Numbered from the stretch's first letter, positions 8,734-17,919 are shown. The stretch is 64,000 nt of DNA from Croceitalea dokdonensis DOKDO 023 (GCF_001306415.1 NZ_LDJX01000006.1:269259-333258), one strand, 5' to 3'. Notes: generated by a model not told the origin, from the letters alone. Numbers and translations are program-made.

Positions 8734-9612
8734 ATGAAACACGCAGGTCTCTTTTTTGTTCTGATGGCAATGCTATTTTCTTGCAAAGAGGCAAAGAAGG
8801 AAGCTTCCCAGGCAATTGTACTAGCTGAAAAAGAACAGGATGTAAAAGTTAAACTCTATACGTTCGATGGTGGCACGGTACAGGTGAATCAATTAGAACT
8901 GTTTTCCCAGGACACTACCTATACCGGGCAGACCAAAGTATTTTCCGATGCCTTTTACGTTATTGAACACCCTAAAGGGACTCTTATGTGGGATGCTGGC
9001 CTCCCAGAAATGCTGGTAGGCATGCCAGAACCCTATACAGACCCTAGTGGAGCTTTTACGGTTTCGCGCAAAGATTCTGTGGAGGCACAGTTGGCCACCA
9101 TTAACATGACCCTTGATGACATTGATTATTTGGCCCTTTCGCATACCCATTTTGATCATAGCGGCCATGCAGAAAAATTGACCAAGGCCTTATGGCTGGT
9201 CCAAGAAGCGGAGTATGATTTTGTAATGAGTGAAGAAGTACGGAAAAACAATGCGGATGTCCATAATGCCGTAAACGACCTTACCAATGTTAAAAAATTA
9301 AATGGCGACCATGATGTTTTTGGAGATGGTACCGTGGTCATTAAATCCATGCCGGGGCATACGCCCGGGCACCAAGTACTTTATTTGGAACTGGATGAAC
9401 ACGGACCCTTATTGTTAACGGGAGATTTATACCACTTTTATGAAAATAGGGAATACAAGCGCGTTCCCATTTTTAACCATGATGTAAAACAGACCATGGA
9501 AAGTATGGCAGCCTTTGAGGCATTCGCCGTGGAGAAAGGAGCAAAAGTATATTTACAACACGCCAAGGGTGATTTTGACAAGTTGCCCAAGGCACCAAAC
9601 TACTTAAAATAG
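8734..9612 (+). CDS. Metallo-beta-lactamase-fold lipoprotein, AHL-lactonase-like
   Basis: A 292-residue lipoprotein; the signal MKHAGLFFVLMAMLFSC ends in a lipobox Cys. The frame is open from a TTG at 8701, but only the ATG at 8734 gives the signal. The metal-binding motif HTHFDH (His137 to His142) is followed by GHTPGH and TGDLYHF, as in the N-acyl-homoserine lactonase branch (AhlD/AiiA-like) of the MBL family. A hydrolase of lactones or related esters outside the cytoplasm is the natural reading; the substrate is not shown. It sits between sufB and sufC, four bases before sufC, so it must be co-transcribed with them. Confidence 0.85.
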   Translation: MKHAGLFFVLMAMLFSCKEAKKEASQAIVLAEKEQDVKVKLYTFDGGTVQVNQLELFSQDTTYTGQTKVFSDAFYVIEHPKGTLMWDAGLPEMLVGMPEPYTDPSGAFTVSRKDSVEAQLATINMTLDDIDYLALSHTHFDHSGHAEKLTKALWLVQEAEYDFVMSEEVRKNNADVHNAVNDLTNVKKLNGDHDVFGDGTVVIKSMPGHTPGHQVLYLELDEHGPLLLTGDLYHFYENREYKRVPIFNHDVKQTMESMAAFEAFAVEKGAKVYLQHAKGDFDKLPKAPNYLK

Positions 9613-9616
9613 AACG

Positions 9617-10369
9617 ATGTTAGAGATTAAAAATTTACACGCCAGTGTTGAGGACAAAGAAATACTTAGGGGAATCAACCTAGTTGTGAACCCAGGAGAG
9701 GTACATGCCATTATGGGACCCAACGGCTCAGGTAAAAGTACCTTGGCATCCGTAATTGCAGGGAAAGAGGAATTTGAGGTAACCCAAGGTTCCGTGTCAC
9801 TGGATGGGGAAGATTTGGAAGATGTTGCACCGGAAGAAAGGGCGCACAAAGGCGTTTTTCTTTCCTTTCAGTACCCTGTGGAGATACCTGGGGTATCGGT
9901 GACCAATTTTATGAAAACGGCGATCAATGAATCTAGAAAAGGACGGGGCTTGGAAGACATGCCAGCCAACGAAATGCTGAAGTTGATCCGTGAAAAATCA
10001 GAATTGTTGGAAATTGATCGCAAGTTCTTGTCCCGTTCCTTGAACGAAGGGTTTTCCGGAGGTGAGAAAAAGCGTAATGAGATTTTCCAAATGGCCATGT
10101 TAGCGCCTAAAGTGGCCATTTTGGACGAAACGGATTCTGGTCTGGATATCGATGCCCTTAGGATTGTGGCCAATGGCGTCAACAAATTAAAGAGTAAGGA
10201 CAATGCAGTTATCGTAATCACCCATTACCAAAGGTTGCTGGATTACATTGTCCCAGATTTTGTACACGTATTGCACAATGGAAAAATCGTAAAGTCTGGC
10301 TGCAAGGAGCTGGCCATGGAACTAGAGGAAAAAGGATACGATTGGATCAAACAAGAAGCTGCGGTTTAA
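9617..10369 (+). CDS. sufC: SUF ATPase SufC
   Basis: A 250-residue ABC-type ATPase that drives the SufBD scaffold. Walker A GPNGSGKST is at residues 34-42, the signature SGGEKKRNE and Walker B VAILDETDSGLD follow, and the H-loop is in ITHYQRLL. Length is typical. It lies 4 bp after the lactonase-like gene and about 70 bp before the sufD ATG. Confidence 0.97.
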   Translation: MLEIKNLHASVEDKEILRGINLVVNPGEVHAIMGPNGSGKSTLASVIAGKEEFEVTQGSVSLDGEDLEDVAPEERAHKGVFLSFQYPVEIPGVSVTNFMKTAINESRKGRGLEDMPANEMLKLIREKSELLEIDRKFLSRSLNEGFSGGEKKRNEIFQMAMLAPKVAILDETDSGLDIDALRIVANGVNKLKSKDNAVIVITHYQRLLDYIVPDFVHVLHNGKIVKSGCKELAMELEEKGYDWIKQEAAV

Positions 10370-10438
10370 AAAATAAGTACACAGTTGCGGCAAGCCGATG
10401 CTGTAAACCGAGAACTGTTTACTGAAAATGATAAAAAC

Positions 10439-11755
10439 ATGAGTTTAAAAGAGAAATTAATTTCTTCCTTCATGGCTTTTGAGAACAATGTGGATGTTGA
10501 CCATCCTGTACATGATGTTCGGACAGAGGCCATCAAGAATTTTGAAGCCAAAGGTTTTCCCACAAAAAAAGAGGAAGCTTGGAAATACACCTCGCTTAAC
10601 AGCCTACAAAAAGTGGATTTCAGCATTTTTCCAAAGCAACAGAATGCTTTGGAGTATAAGGATGTTAAAAAGTATTTTTTACATGAGATCGACAGTTATA
10701 AAATTGTATTTATTGATGGCATTTACAGTTCTTTTCTCTCAGAAACTACCCATGACGGGGTAGATATCTGTTTGATGAGCTCTGCGCTCACCAAGCCCAT
10801 GTACAAGCAAATCATTGATGTATACTTTAACAAGGTAGCTTCCAAGGACGAATCATTGACCACACTGAACACGGCTTTTAGTAGGGAAGGTGCCTATATC
10901 TACATCCCAAAGAACAAAATGCCCAAAAAACCTGTGGAAATCGTGCATTTTGCAACCGGGAACGAGGCCGCTTTGATGTTACAGCCCCGCAACCTTATCA
11001 TCGTTGAGGAAAATGCAGAGGTGCAGATTATAGAACGTCATCAAAGCCTTACCAGCAATGAGGTCTTAACCAACAGTGTTACCGAGATTTTTGCCGCAGA
11101 AAGTGCCATTGTTGATTACTACAAGATTCAAAATGACAATGCTACGGCCTCGTTGATTGATAATACCTACATCAACCAAAAAGGGAAAAGCAACGTAAAT
11201 GTACATACGTTCTCGTTTGGTGGTAAATTAACGCGGAACAACCTCAACTTTTTCCAGAATGGGGAGTATATGGATTCTACGATGAAGGGAATCACTATTT
11301 TAGGAGAAAAACAGCACGTTGATCACCACACCTTGGTACATCATATTGAACCCAATTGTGAAAGTCATCAGGATTATAAAGGTATCTATGGGGAAAATTC
11401 CACTGGGGTGTTCAATGGTAAAATCATCGTGGATAAAATCGCACAGAAAACCAATGCCTTTCAGCAAAACAATAATATTCTAATTAGTGACAAAGCAACA
11501 ATAAACACCAAGCCACAACTGGAGATTTTTGCAGATGACGTAAAATGTTCCCATGGCTGTACCATTGGCCAGTTGGACGAGGATGCGATGTTTTACTTGC
11601 AATCCAGGGGCATCCCAAGAAGAGAGGCCCAAGCACTGTTAATGTATGCCTTTGCCAATAATGTCTTGGAAAGTGTTAGAATCCCTGAACTAAAGACTAG
11701 AATCAACAAGCTCATCGCCAAAAAACTTGGTGTTAACCTCGGATTTGACTTGTAG
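10439..11755 (+). CDS. sufD: SUF scaffold subunit SufD
   Basis: A 438-residue partner of SufB in the SufBC2D complex. The C-terminal half carries the family blocks HVDHHTLVHHIEPNCESHQDYKG, the GVFNGKIIVD segment, and DDVKCSHGCTIGQLDEDAMFYLQSRGI, all typical of SufD. I start at the ATG at 10439; the frame is open from a TTG at 10385, but the extra 18 residues look unlike the family. The TAG stop is followed one base later by the ATG of a beta-barrel gene, so the two are probably coupled. Confidence 0.96.
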   Translation: MSLKEKLISSFMAFENNVDVDHPVHDVRTEAIKNFEAKGFPTKKEEAWKYTSLNSLQKVDFSIFPKQQNALEYKDVKKYFLHEIDSYKIVFIDGIYSSFLSETTHDGVDICLMSSALTKPMYKQIIDVYFNKVASKDESLTTLNTAFSREGAYIYIPKNKMPKKPVEIVHFATGNEAALMLQPRNLIIVEENAEVQIIERHQSLTSNEVLTNSVTEIFAAESAIVDYYKIQNDNATASLIDNTYINQKGKSNVNVHTFSFGGKLTRNNLNFFQNGEYMDSTMKGITILGEKQHVDHHTLVHHIEPNCESHQDYKGIYGENSTGVFNGKIIVDKIAQKTNAFQQNNNILISDKATINTKPQLEIFADDVKCSHGCTIGQLDEDAMFYLQSRGIPRREAQALLMYAFANNVLESVRIPELKTRINKLIAKKLGVNLGFDL

Positions 11756-11756
11756 C

Positions 11757-12428
11757 ATGGACAAAAAGCCGTGGCACCCTAGAAAGCTTGTTTATAGCGG
11801 TGTGCTGCTTTTTGTGCTGCTGTTCCAGTGGAACGTTTCTGCGCAGCTAACCCGCGTTGGCATTAAGGGGGGACCTAATTATTCTTCCATTGTTGGAGAC
11901 CTGACAGAAGGGTTAAAATTCCGCTTTTCCGGTCATGTCGGAGTATTTGCTGAAGTTGATTTGTCTTATACATTAAAGTTCCAGCCAGAGCTTCTGTATT
12001 CATCCCAAGGATTTCAATTCAGTACGGATTTAGCTTCAATTGAAAATGGAGGAGGTTCCGTTGCTGGTGAAAATGATTTCAGAAACAACGTTCAGCTGAA
12101 TTATTTAACGGTTCCCTTGATTATGAAGTTTGCCCTAAATGAAAAAGTTGATGTGGAGTTTGGTCCCCAATTCGGGTTTTTGCTCAATCAAGTAAATATC
12201 ATTAAAAACTTGGATGAAATTGATGGAACGGATTTGGCACGGCGTACCTCCATTTCAGGCGATTTTCAGTTAGATTATGGAGCAGCTCTGGGCCTTGGTT
12301 TTATCCTGACGCAGAACATTTCCATTTCCCCAAGGGCCTATATTGGTCTTCGGAACCGATTAAACGCCCTAGGCGGCGCACAAAACTATAATGTCGCTTT
12401 ACAATTGTCCTTGAACTATCTTTTTTAA
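11757..12428 (+). CDS. PorT-like outer-membrane beta-barrel protein
   Basis: A 223-residue exported protein. A signal peptide ends near VSAQ, and the mature part is built of alternating amphipathic strands (GIKGGPNYSSIV, HVGVFAEVDLSY, KFQPELLYSSQGF, YLTVPLIMKFALNEKVDVEFGPQFGFLLN) that end in an aromatic residue. This is the outer-membrane beta-barrel domain 2/PorT-like pattern. The ATG at 11757 follows the sufD stop directly. It stands between sufD and sufS, though sufS appears to have its own promoter. Its role in the locus is unknown; in the phylum PorT itself serves type IX secretion, but this family is broad and that role should not be assumed. Confidence 0.8.
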   Translation: MDKKPWHPRKLVYSGVLLFVLLFQWNVSAQLTRVGIKGGPNYSSIVGDLTEGLKFRFSGHVGVFAEVDLSYTLKFQPELLYSSQGFQFSTDLASIENGGGSVAGENDFRNNVQLNYLTVPLIMKFALNEKVDVEFGPQFGFLLNQVNIIKNLDEIDGTDLARRTSISGDFQLDYGAALGLGFILTQNISISPRAYIGLRNRLNALGGAQNYNVALQLSLNYLF

Positions 12429-12638
12429 TAAAGATGTGGCATAACTCTGTTTGAAATCACCAGTACCAGTTGTTTTTTCCCGTTTTGTCCTCTCCAATAC
12501 GGATCATACGGTATTTGCTTTTGCATCCAAGGTGTCTGTACAATTTTAAATGATAATTTCGGAAGAACTAAGACCAATCTTGACTGCTTGTTTTCGGTTT
12601 TAATGGAACATGGCTAGCTAATACTTTAGGATAGTAAG

Positions 12639-12646
12639 TATCTTTG
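12639..12646 (+). promoter_or_regulatory. Bacteroidota -7 box for sufS
   Basis: TATCTTTG is a full match to TAnnTTTG and lies 18 bases before the sufS ATG, inside a 236-bp gap that otherwise holds nothing I recognise. It suggests a second promoter for the sufS half of the locus. Confidence 0.45.
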
Positions 12647-12664
12647 TAATTCAACTGAATTGCT

Positions 12665-13879
12665 ATGTTCAACGTTTCAAAAATAAGAGCCGATTTTCCC
12701 ATACTGAATCGTGAGGTTAACGGGAAACCGCTGGTTTACCTAGATAATGCAGCAACATCCCAAACCCCGAAGCAAGTAATTGACGTCATCGTGGATTACT
12801 ACCAAAGGCTCAATGCCAATATCCACCGTGGAGTGCACACCTTGTCCCAAGAAGCCACGGACGCCTATGAACAGGCGAGGCTTAAAATTCAAGCACACTT
12901 TAATATTGCCAAATCCCATGAGGTTATTTTCACTTCAGGAACTACCCATAGCATCAATTTAGTGGCCAATGGATTCACCTCACTGCTTAACAAAGGGGAT
13001 GAACTTTTGGTCTCTGCGATGGAGCACCACAGTAATATTGTGCCATGGCAAATGTTATGCGAACGCACTGGAGCGGTGCTGAAGGTCATCCCCATGAACG
13101 AGAACGGTGAATTGTTGATGGCGAAATTTGATGGGTTACTGTCCCATAAAACCAAACTCGTTTTTTGTAACCACGTCTCCAATGCATTGGGGACGATTAA
13201 CCCTATACAAGAAATCATCCAAAAAGCACATGCCGTAGGGGCGGCAGTATTGATTGATGGTGCGCAGGCATCGCCACATATTAAAGCGGATGTTCAAGAG
13301 TTGGATGTTGATTTTTATATCATCTCAGCGCATAAAGTATGCGGGCCAACCGGAGTTGGAATGCTCTATGGTAAAGAATCTTGGCTGAAAAAACTACCTC
13401 CTTACCAAGGAGGTGGTGAGATGATAGCAGAAGTCACCTTTGAAGAAACCACTTATGCAGATCTACCCCATAAATTTGAGGCAGGCACGCCCAATATCTG
13501 TGGAGGGATTGCTTTTGGGGCGGCTTTGGATTATATGAACGCCATTGGTTTTGATGCCATTGCTTCCTATGAAAATGAGTTGCTCGATTATGCGACTCAA
13601 GAATTGCTTAAGATTCAGGGACTCAAAATCTATGGGACGGCAGCAAACAAGACATCAGTGATCTCCTTTAATATACAAGGCATCCATCCCTACGATATCG
13701 GAACTATACTGGATAAATTGGGCATTGCCGTGCGCACTGGCCACCATTGTGCACAGCCTATTATGGACTTCTATAAAATCCCCGGTACGGTACGGGCAAG
13801 TTTTAGTTTTTATAACACTAAAGAAGAGGTGGATGTATTGGTGGAGGGAGTAAACCGCGCCAAGGCGATGTTGCTCTAA
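12665..13879 (+). CDS. sufS: Cysteine desulfurase SufS
   Basis: A 404-residue PLP enzyme, a group II desulfurase that takes sulfur from cysteine and passes it as persulfide to SufE. The PLP lysine is Lys224 in SAHKVCGPTG, and the catalytic Cys362 lies in RTGHHCAQP, the SufS-type loop. The N-terminal VYLDNAATSQTP block is typical. Start and length match the family. It is preceded by a 236-bp gap with its own promoter box and followed after about 140 bp by sufE. Confidence 0.96.
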   Translation: MFNVSKIRADFPILNREVNGKPLVYLDNAATSQTPKQVIDVIVDYYQRLNANIHRGVHTLSQEATDAYEQARLKIQAHFNIAKSHEVIFTSGTTHSINLVANGFTSLLNKGDELLVSAMEHHSNIVPWQMLCERTGAVLKVIPMNENGELLMAKFDGLLSHKTKLVFCNHVSNALGTINPIQEIIQKAHAVGAAVLIDGAQASPHIKADVQELDVDFYIISAHKVCGPTGVGMLYGKESWLKKLPPYQGGGEMIAEVTFEETTYADLPHKFEAGTPNICGGIAFGAALDYMNAIGFDAIASYENELLDYATQELLKIQGLKIYGTAANKTSVISFNIQGIHPYDIGTILDKLGIAVRTGHHCAQPIMDFYKIPGTVRASFSFYNTKEEVDVLVEGVNRAKAMLL

Positions 13880-13971
13880 TGATGACCACTTTTAAGTTGG
13901 TGCACAAGGACAACCTCACCCAGAATCATAGTTGCCTATTTTTTTATCCTTGTTATCCTTTTCTTAAAGCA

Positions 13972-14002
13972 TTGAAATACAATTAACGTTATCGTATTTT
14001 TG
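13972..14002 (+). promoter_or_regulatory. Promoter for sufE
   Basis: A TTG at 13972-13974 and TATTTTTG at 13995-14002, spaced by 20 bases, match the Bacteroidota -33/-7 layout. The -7 box ends 15 bases before the sufE ATG. Confidence 0.5.
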
Positions 14003-14017
14003 CCATAAACCTATGGC

Positions 14018-14440
14018 ATGACCATTACCGAAATACAACAAGAAATTATTGATGAGTTTAGCATGTTTGACGACTGGATGCAACGCTACGAATATATGAT
14101 TGAACTGGGCAAATCGCTGCCTTTGATAGCGGAACAGTACAAAACTGATGATAACATCATAAAAGGTTGCCAAAGCAAAGTGTGGGTGCATGCAGAATTG
14201 GAAGAGGACAAGCTGCTGTTTACCGCAGACAGTGATGCCATTATTACCAAGGGTATCATTGCCATTTTAATCCGCAGCTTTAGCAATCAAAAACCACAGG
14301 ACATCATTGATGCCAATACGGATTTTATAGATAAGATTGGATTAAAAGAACATTTATCGCCCACACGGGCAAACGGTTTGGTAAGTATGGTAAAACAAAT
14401 AAAATTGTATGCCATTGCCTACCAAACACAATTGAACTAA
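14018..14440 (+). CDS. sufE: Sulfur acceptor SufE
   Basis: A 140-residue protein that receives persulfide from SufS and passes it to SufB. The acceptor Cys51 lies in GCQSKVWV, and the N-terminus EFSMFDDWMQRYEYMIELG is characteristic. One base separates its TAA from the ATG of the DUF59 gene, which supports translational coupling. Confidence 0.95.
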   Translation: MTITEIQQEIIDEFSMFDDWMQRYEYMIELGKSLPLIAEQYKTDDNIIKGCQSKVWVHAELEEDKLLFTADSDAIITKGIIAILIRSFSNQKPQDIIDANTDFIDKIGLKEHLSPTRANGLVSMVKQIKLYAIAYQTQLN

Positions 14441-14441
14441 C

Positions 14442-14771
14442 ATGAGCGAAGAAACTACTATTGACACTGCGGAACTGGGCGATAAAATCGTGAGGGTGTT
14501 AAAGACCATTTATGACCCTGAGATTCCCGTGGACATTTATGAGCTTGGATTGATATACGATGTATTTGTCAATGAGGATAATGATGTAAAGATTTTAATG
14601 ACCTTAACCTCCCCCAACTGTCCCGTGGCAGAATCCTTGCCCGTAGAGGTAGAAGAAAAGGTAAAATCCTTGGATGCGGTAAAGGATGCGGAGGTGGAGA
14701 TTACTTTTGATCCTCCATGGACGCAAGACCTGATGAGCGAAGAGGCAAAACTGGAATTGGGCATGTTATAA
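14442..14771 (+). CDS. sufT: DUF59/MIP18-family Fe-S maturation protein (SufT-like)
   Basis: A 109-residue MIP18/PaaD-type protein. The core YDPEIPVDIYELGLIYDV and the TSPNCPVAESLP Cys segment are the family signature. SufT proteins help mature Fe-S proteins outside the core scaffold; its place directly after sufE fits this role. Symbol given by context. Confidence 0.88.
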   Translation: MSEETTIDTAELGDKIVRVLKTIYDPEIPVDIYELGLIYDVFVNEDNDVKILMTLTSPNCPVAESLPVEVEEKVKSLDAVKDAEVEITFDPPWTQDLMSEEAKLELGML

Positions 14772-14778
14772 CCTGCAT

Positions 14779-14994
14779 ATGGAAAAACAACAACTTACCA
14801 AGTCCAACGACCGCGTTCTTTTGGGCGTTTGCGGAGGAATAGCAGAGTTTATTGGTTGGCCAAAACTAACGGTAAGGGTGTTATGGGTGCTATTTACTTT
14901 TATGTTCTTAGGTATTTTTGCCTATCCCATCTTAGCTTTTATTATGCCATCAGCCCCCAAAAAATTTAATTTGGATGAATTCCGTAAAGAATAA
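14779..14994 (+). CDS. PspC-domain small membrane protein
   Basis: A 71-residue protein with the PspC signature (RVLLGVCGGIAEF ... WPKLTVRVLWVLF) and one or two hydrophobic helices, so inner-membrane. PspC domains are linked to envelope stress in Proteobacteria; the role of free-standing copies in Bacteroidota is not known. It starts 7 bp after the SufT-like gene and is followed 24 bp later by DUF2480, so it is part of the suf transcript. Confidence 0.85.
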   Translation: MEKQQLTKSNDRVLLGVCGGIAEFIGWPKLTVRVLWVLFTFMFLGIFAYPILAFIMPSAPKKFNLDEFRKE

Positions 14995-15018
14995 TAGTAC
15001 CTGTAATGCTTGTGATTC

Positions 15019-15525
15019 ATGGAAAAGGAAATTGTAAATAAGGTCGCAAAAAGCAAATTAATCACCTTTGATTTAGAAGAGCTTTATCCGGAAGGGGAGC
15101 GTAAGGTGCTGGACATCAAAGACTGGCTTTATGAAGGGGTTATTCTCAAGGAAAAAGAATTTCGGGCTTTTGTCCAAGCACATGACTGGGCACAATATCA
15201 AGACAAGTATGTAGCCTTATGCTGTAGTTCCGAGGCCATTATCCCTGGTTGGGCCTTTATGCTGGTGGCCTCAAGAGTATGTCCTTATGCCAAAAAAGTG
15301 GTTCAAGGCAACTTGGAACAACTGGAATCCGCTATTTATCAGCCTATCTTGGAGAAGTTGGATGTTTCCCAATTTCAGGACAGGCCGGTCATTATCAAAG
15401 GCTGCGCGCACAAACCCGTGCCCCAAAATGCATATTTACAGGCCATGGCAAAAATACAGACCGTAGCTAAAAGTGTAATGTACGGGGAAGCCTGCTCCTC
15501 AGTCCCATTATTCAAGAGAAAGTAA
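15019..15525 (+). CDS. DUF2480 family protein
   Basis: A 168-residue cytosolic protein of DUF2480, a family found in Bacteroidota and often placed at the end of suf clusters. It has cysteines in LCCSSEAI, SRVCPYAKKV, IIKGCAHKPVP and YGEACSSVPLF, the kind of spread cysteine set that could hold a metal or Fe-S cluster or take part in persulfide relay. That is inference; no activity is known to me. It is the last gene before a new promoter. Confidence 0.85.
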   Translation: MEKEIVNKVAKSKLITFDLEELYPEGERKVLDIKDWLYEGVILKEKEFRAFVQAHDWAQYQDKYVALCCSSEAIIPGWAFMLVASRVCPYAKKVVQGNLEQLESAIYQPILEKLDVSQFQDRPVIIKGCAHKPVPQNAYLQAMAKIQTVAKSVMYGEACSSVPLFKRK

Positions 15526-15535
15526 TATTTTATTC

Positions 15536-15563
15536 TTGCAAAAGGTGACAATTACTACATTTG
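15536..15563 (+). promoter_or_regulatory. Promoter for the DUF3078 gene
   Basis: TTG at 15536-15538 and TACATTTG at 15556-15563 with a 17-base spacer match the Bacteroidota -33/-7 consensus well. The -7 box ends 31 bases before the ATG at 15595. Confidence 0.6.
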
Positions 15564-15594
15564 CGGGTCTTATACACTAAACATTAAAACACAA

Positions 15595-16500
15595 ATGAGA
15601 AAAATCGTATTTGCTTTAGCATTCCTGTTCACTGCTGTAACGCTTACGGCACAAACAGAAGAAGAATTGAAAGCCACTTTGGCCACCAAAAAAGACTCTA
15701 TTTCTGCAATTCAAGGAAGAGCCGATGCCATACAGGCTCAAATAGATGCCCTGCCAGGTTGGAAAAAAGGTGCTTTTGGAACCATTGGAGGCTCACTTTC
15801 CAACTTTAATAACTGGTTTGCCCAGGGCGCACCAAACAACAGCTCAGGTAATATTACCATTACAGGTAACGCCTTTGCCAATCTTAAAAGGGAAAAGTAT
15901 TTCTGGAACAATTCCCTGAACCTTAACCTAGGTTGGGTAAAATTGGACAATAAGGACATTGCAACGGATTCAGAGGACTTTGAAGCCTTAACGGATGTCT
16001 TCCAAATCACATCTTTGTATGGTTGGAGACTGTCCGATAAGTTTGCCATTTCTGCCCTTGGAGAGTACAGAACCACCTTGTTGAATAATTTTAATGACCC
16101 AGGATATCTAGATTTAGGGGTTGGTGGTACATGGACACCTATTGATAATATGGTAGTGGTGATCCACCCTTTGAACTACAATTTTGTCTTTGCGGAAAAC
16201 GATGCCGTTTTCGCAAGTTCTTTAGGTGCTAAAATCGTGGCCGATTACACAAGACAAATCGGCGCCGTTGCGTTTAAGTCCAATCTTTCCGCATTTATGA
16301 GTTATGAAGGTAGTGAACTGAGCAACTGGACCTGGACCAATAACTTTTCCTATACCCTTTGGAAGGGTATTGGTGTTGGTTTTGACTTTGGTCTAAGAAA
16401 TAGCCAGCAAGAGGCCGCCAATTTTCAAGGTGTTGCCCTTGAGGATGCGGACAATTCATTACAATCCTTTTATACGGTGGGCTTGAGCTATAATTTCTAA
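15595..16500 (+). CDS. DUF3078 outer-membrane protein
   Basis: A 301-residue exported protein. A signal peptide (MRKIVFALAFLFTAVTLTAQ) is followed by a short helical stretch rich in Glu/Lys and then beta-barrel-like strands ending in YTVGLSYNF, with the terminal Phe typical of outer-membrane barrels. It matches DUF3078, known from Bacteroidota and of unknown function. It has its own promoter upstream and a strong terminator downstream, so it is a single-gene unit at the end of the suf region. Confidence 0.85.
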   Translation: MRKIVFALAFLFTAVTLTAQTEEELKATLATKKDSISAIQGRADAIQAQIDALPGWKKGAFGTIGGSLSNFNNWFAQGAPNNSSGNITITGNAFANLKREKYFWNNSLNLNLGWVKLDNKDIATDSEDFEALTDVFQITSLYGWRLSDKFAISALGEYRTTLLNNFNDPGYLDLGVGGTWTPIDNMVVVIHPLNYNFVFAENDAVFASSLGAKIVADYTRQIGAVAFKSNLSAFMSYEGSELSNWTWTNNFSYTLWKGIGVGFDFGLRNSQQEAANFQGVALEDADNSLQSFYTVGLSYNF

Positions 16501-16519
16501 GCTGTTGCATAACCGCAAT

Positions 16520-16557
16520 AAAAAAGCCCTTGATGACAGCATCAGGGGCTTTTTTTA
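16520..16557. terminator. Bidirectional terminator
   Basis: AAAAAGCCCTTGATG and CATCAGGGGCTTTTTTT form a stem with an A-run on one side and a T-run on the other. It lies between the convergent DUF3078 and hflX genes and can serve both. Confidence 0.85.
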
Positions 16558-16707
16558 TCGTTAAGTTCTTTAGGTAACAAGAGCCTTGGGGAAAGCCATT
16601 GTTTTCTGACGTAAATATAAAAGTGGGTTTTGGTTTTTCTATTTTTTTGATGTCAAACTGGTAAAAGCTGTTGGGAGCGGGCAACCTCTGTTTTTCTGAC
16701 AGAAACG

Positions 16708-17919
16708 TTAATATTCGTCCAAATGCTCAGGATAAAGAAAGTTGTTGTAGGGAAAGCGGGTCACGTGGATGTCACGGACTTCGTTATAGACACGCTTTCT
16801 AAAGTCGTCAAGGTTTTCTTTGTTCAAGGCCGATATGAACAGGGCGCGGTCTCCTAGTTTATGGTACCAGGTCTGGCGCCATTCCTCCAAGGTAAAATGG
16901 ATTTTGGTTTTTTGGGTTACCAAGTCGTCTTCATCGATGGTCTCGGGATGGTACATGTCTATCTTATTAAAGACCATGATGGTACTTTTATCCGCGCTTT
17001 CTATTTCGTCCAAAATTTTGTTGACCGATGCGATATGCTCTTCAAATTGTGGATGGGAAATATCAACCACATGCAGAAGAAGATCTGCTTCACGAACCTC
17101 ATCCAAGGTGCTTTTAAAGCTTTCCACCAATTGTGTGGGCAGCTTTCGGATAAAACCTACGGTATCACTTAACAAAAATGGGAGGTTGCCCAAGACCACT
17201 TTCCTCACGGTAGTGTCCAACGTGGCAAACAATTTGTTCTCCGCAAAAACCTCGCTTTTGCTGATAACGTTCATTAAGGTAGATTTTCCCACATTGGTGT
17301 AGCCCACAAGGGCAACCCGGACCAAGGCCCCACGGTTACCTCTTTGGGTTTCCATTTGGCGATCGATCTTGGTCAATTTCTTTTTGAGCAACGAGATACG
17401 GTCACGTACTATACGCCTATCCGTTTCAATCTCGGTCTCCCCGGGCCCACGCATTCCAATTCCCCCTTTTTGTCTTTCTAGGTGGGTCCATAGCCCCGTC
17501 AACCTGGGCAGCAGGTATTGGTATTGCGCTAATTCTACTTGGGTTCTTGCATAACTTGTTTGGGCGCGTTGCGCAAAAATATCTAGGATAAGACTCGTTC
17601 TATCAATAATCTTGCAGCGTAATAATTTCTCTATATTTCTTTGTTGTGCTGGGCTTAGCTCATCATCAAAAATGGCAGAGCCTATATCATTTTCCTTTAC
17701 GTAGGCAGCAACCTCCTCAATTTTTCCACTACCTAACAGCGTTTTTGGGTTGGGCACGTCCATGCGTTGCACAAAACGTTTTAGCACTTCCCCACCGGCC
17801 GTATAGGTCAAGAATTCCAATTCATCCAGATATTCCTCCACCTTGGTCTTGTCCTGCTCTTGGTTAATGATACCTATTAGAACCGATTTTTCGTATTCCG
17901 TTGTTTTCTTTTCTAGCAT
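16708..17919 (-). CDS. hflX: Ribosome-associated GTPase HflX
   Basis: A 403-residue GTPase of the HflX family that splits stalled 70S ribosomes. An N-terminal HflX domain is followed by a basic coiled region with the RGPGETEIETDRR motif, then the G domain: G1 GYTNVGKST at 206-214, DTVGFIRKLP (G3) and FNKID (G4). The length is normal for the group without a C-terminal extension. It converges on DUF3078 across a terminator and is divergent from the TMEM175-like gene. Confidence 0.95.
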   Translation of the reverse strand: MLEKKTTEYEKSVLIGIINQEQDKTKVEEYLDELEFLTYTAGGEVLKRFVQRMDVPNPKTLLGSGKIEEVAAYVKENDIGSAIFDDELSPAQQRNIEKLLRCKIIDRTSLILDIFAQRAQTSYARTQVELAQYQYLLPRLTGLWTHLERQKGGIGMRGPGETEIETDRRIVRDRISLLKKKLTKIDRQMETQRGNRGALVRVALVGYTNVGKSTLMNVISKSEVFAENKLFATLDTTVRKVVLGNLPFLLSDTVGFIRKLPTQLVESFKSTLDEVREADLLLHVVDISHPQFEEHIASVNKILDEIESADKSTIMVFNKIDMYHPETIDEDDLVTQKTKIHFTLEEWRQTWYHKLGDRALFISALNKENLDDFRKRVYNEVRDIHVTRFPYNNFLYPEHLDEY

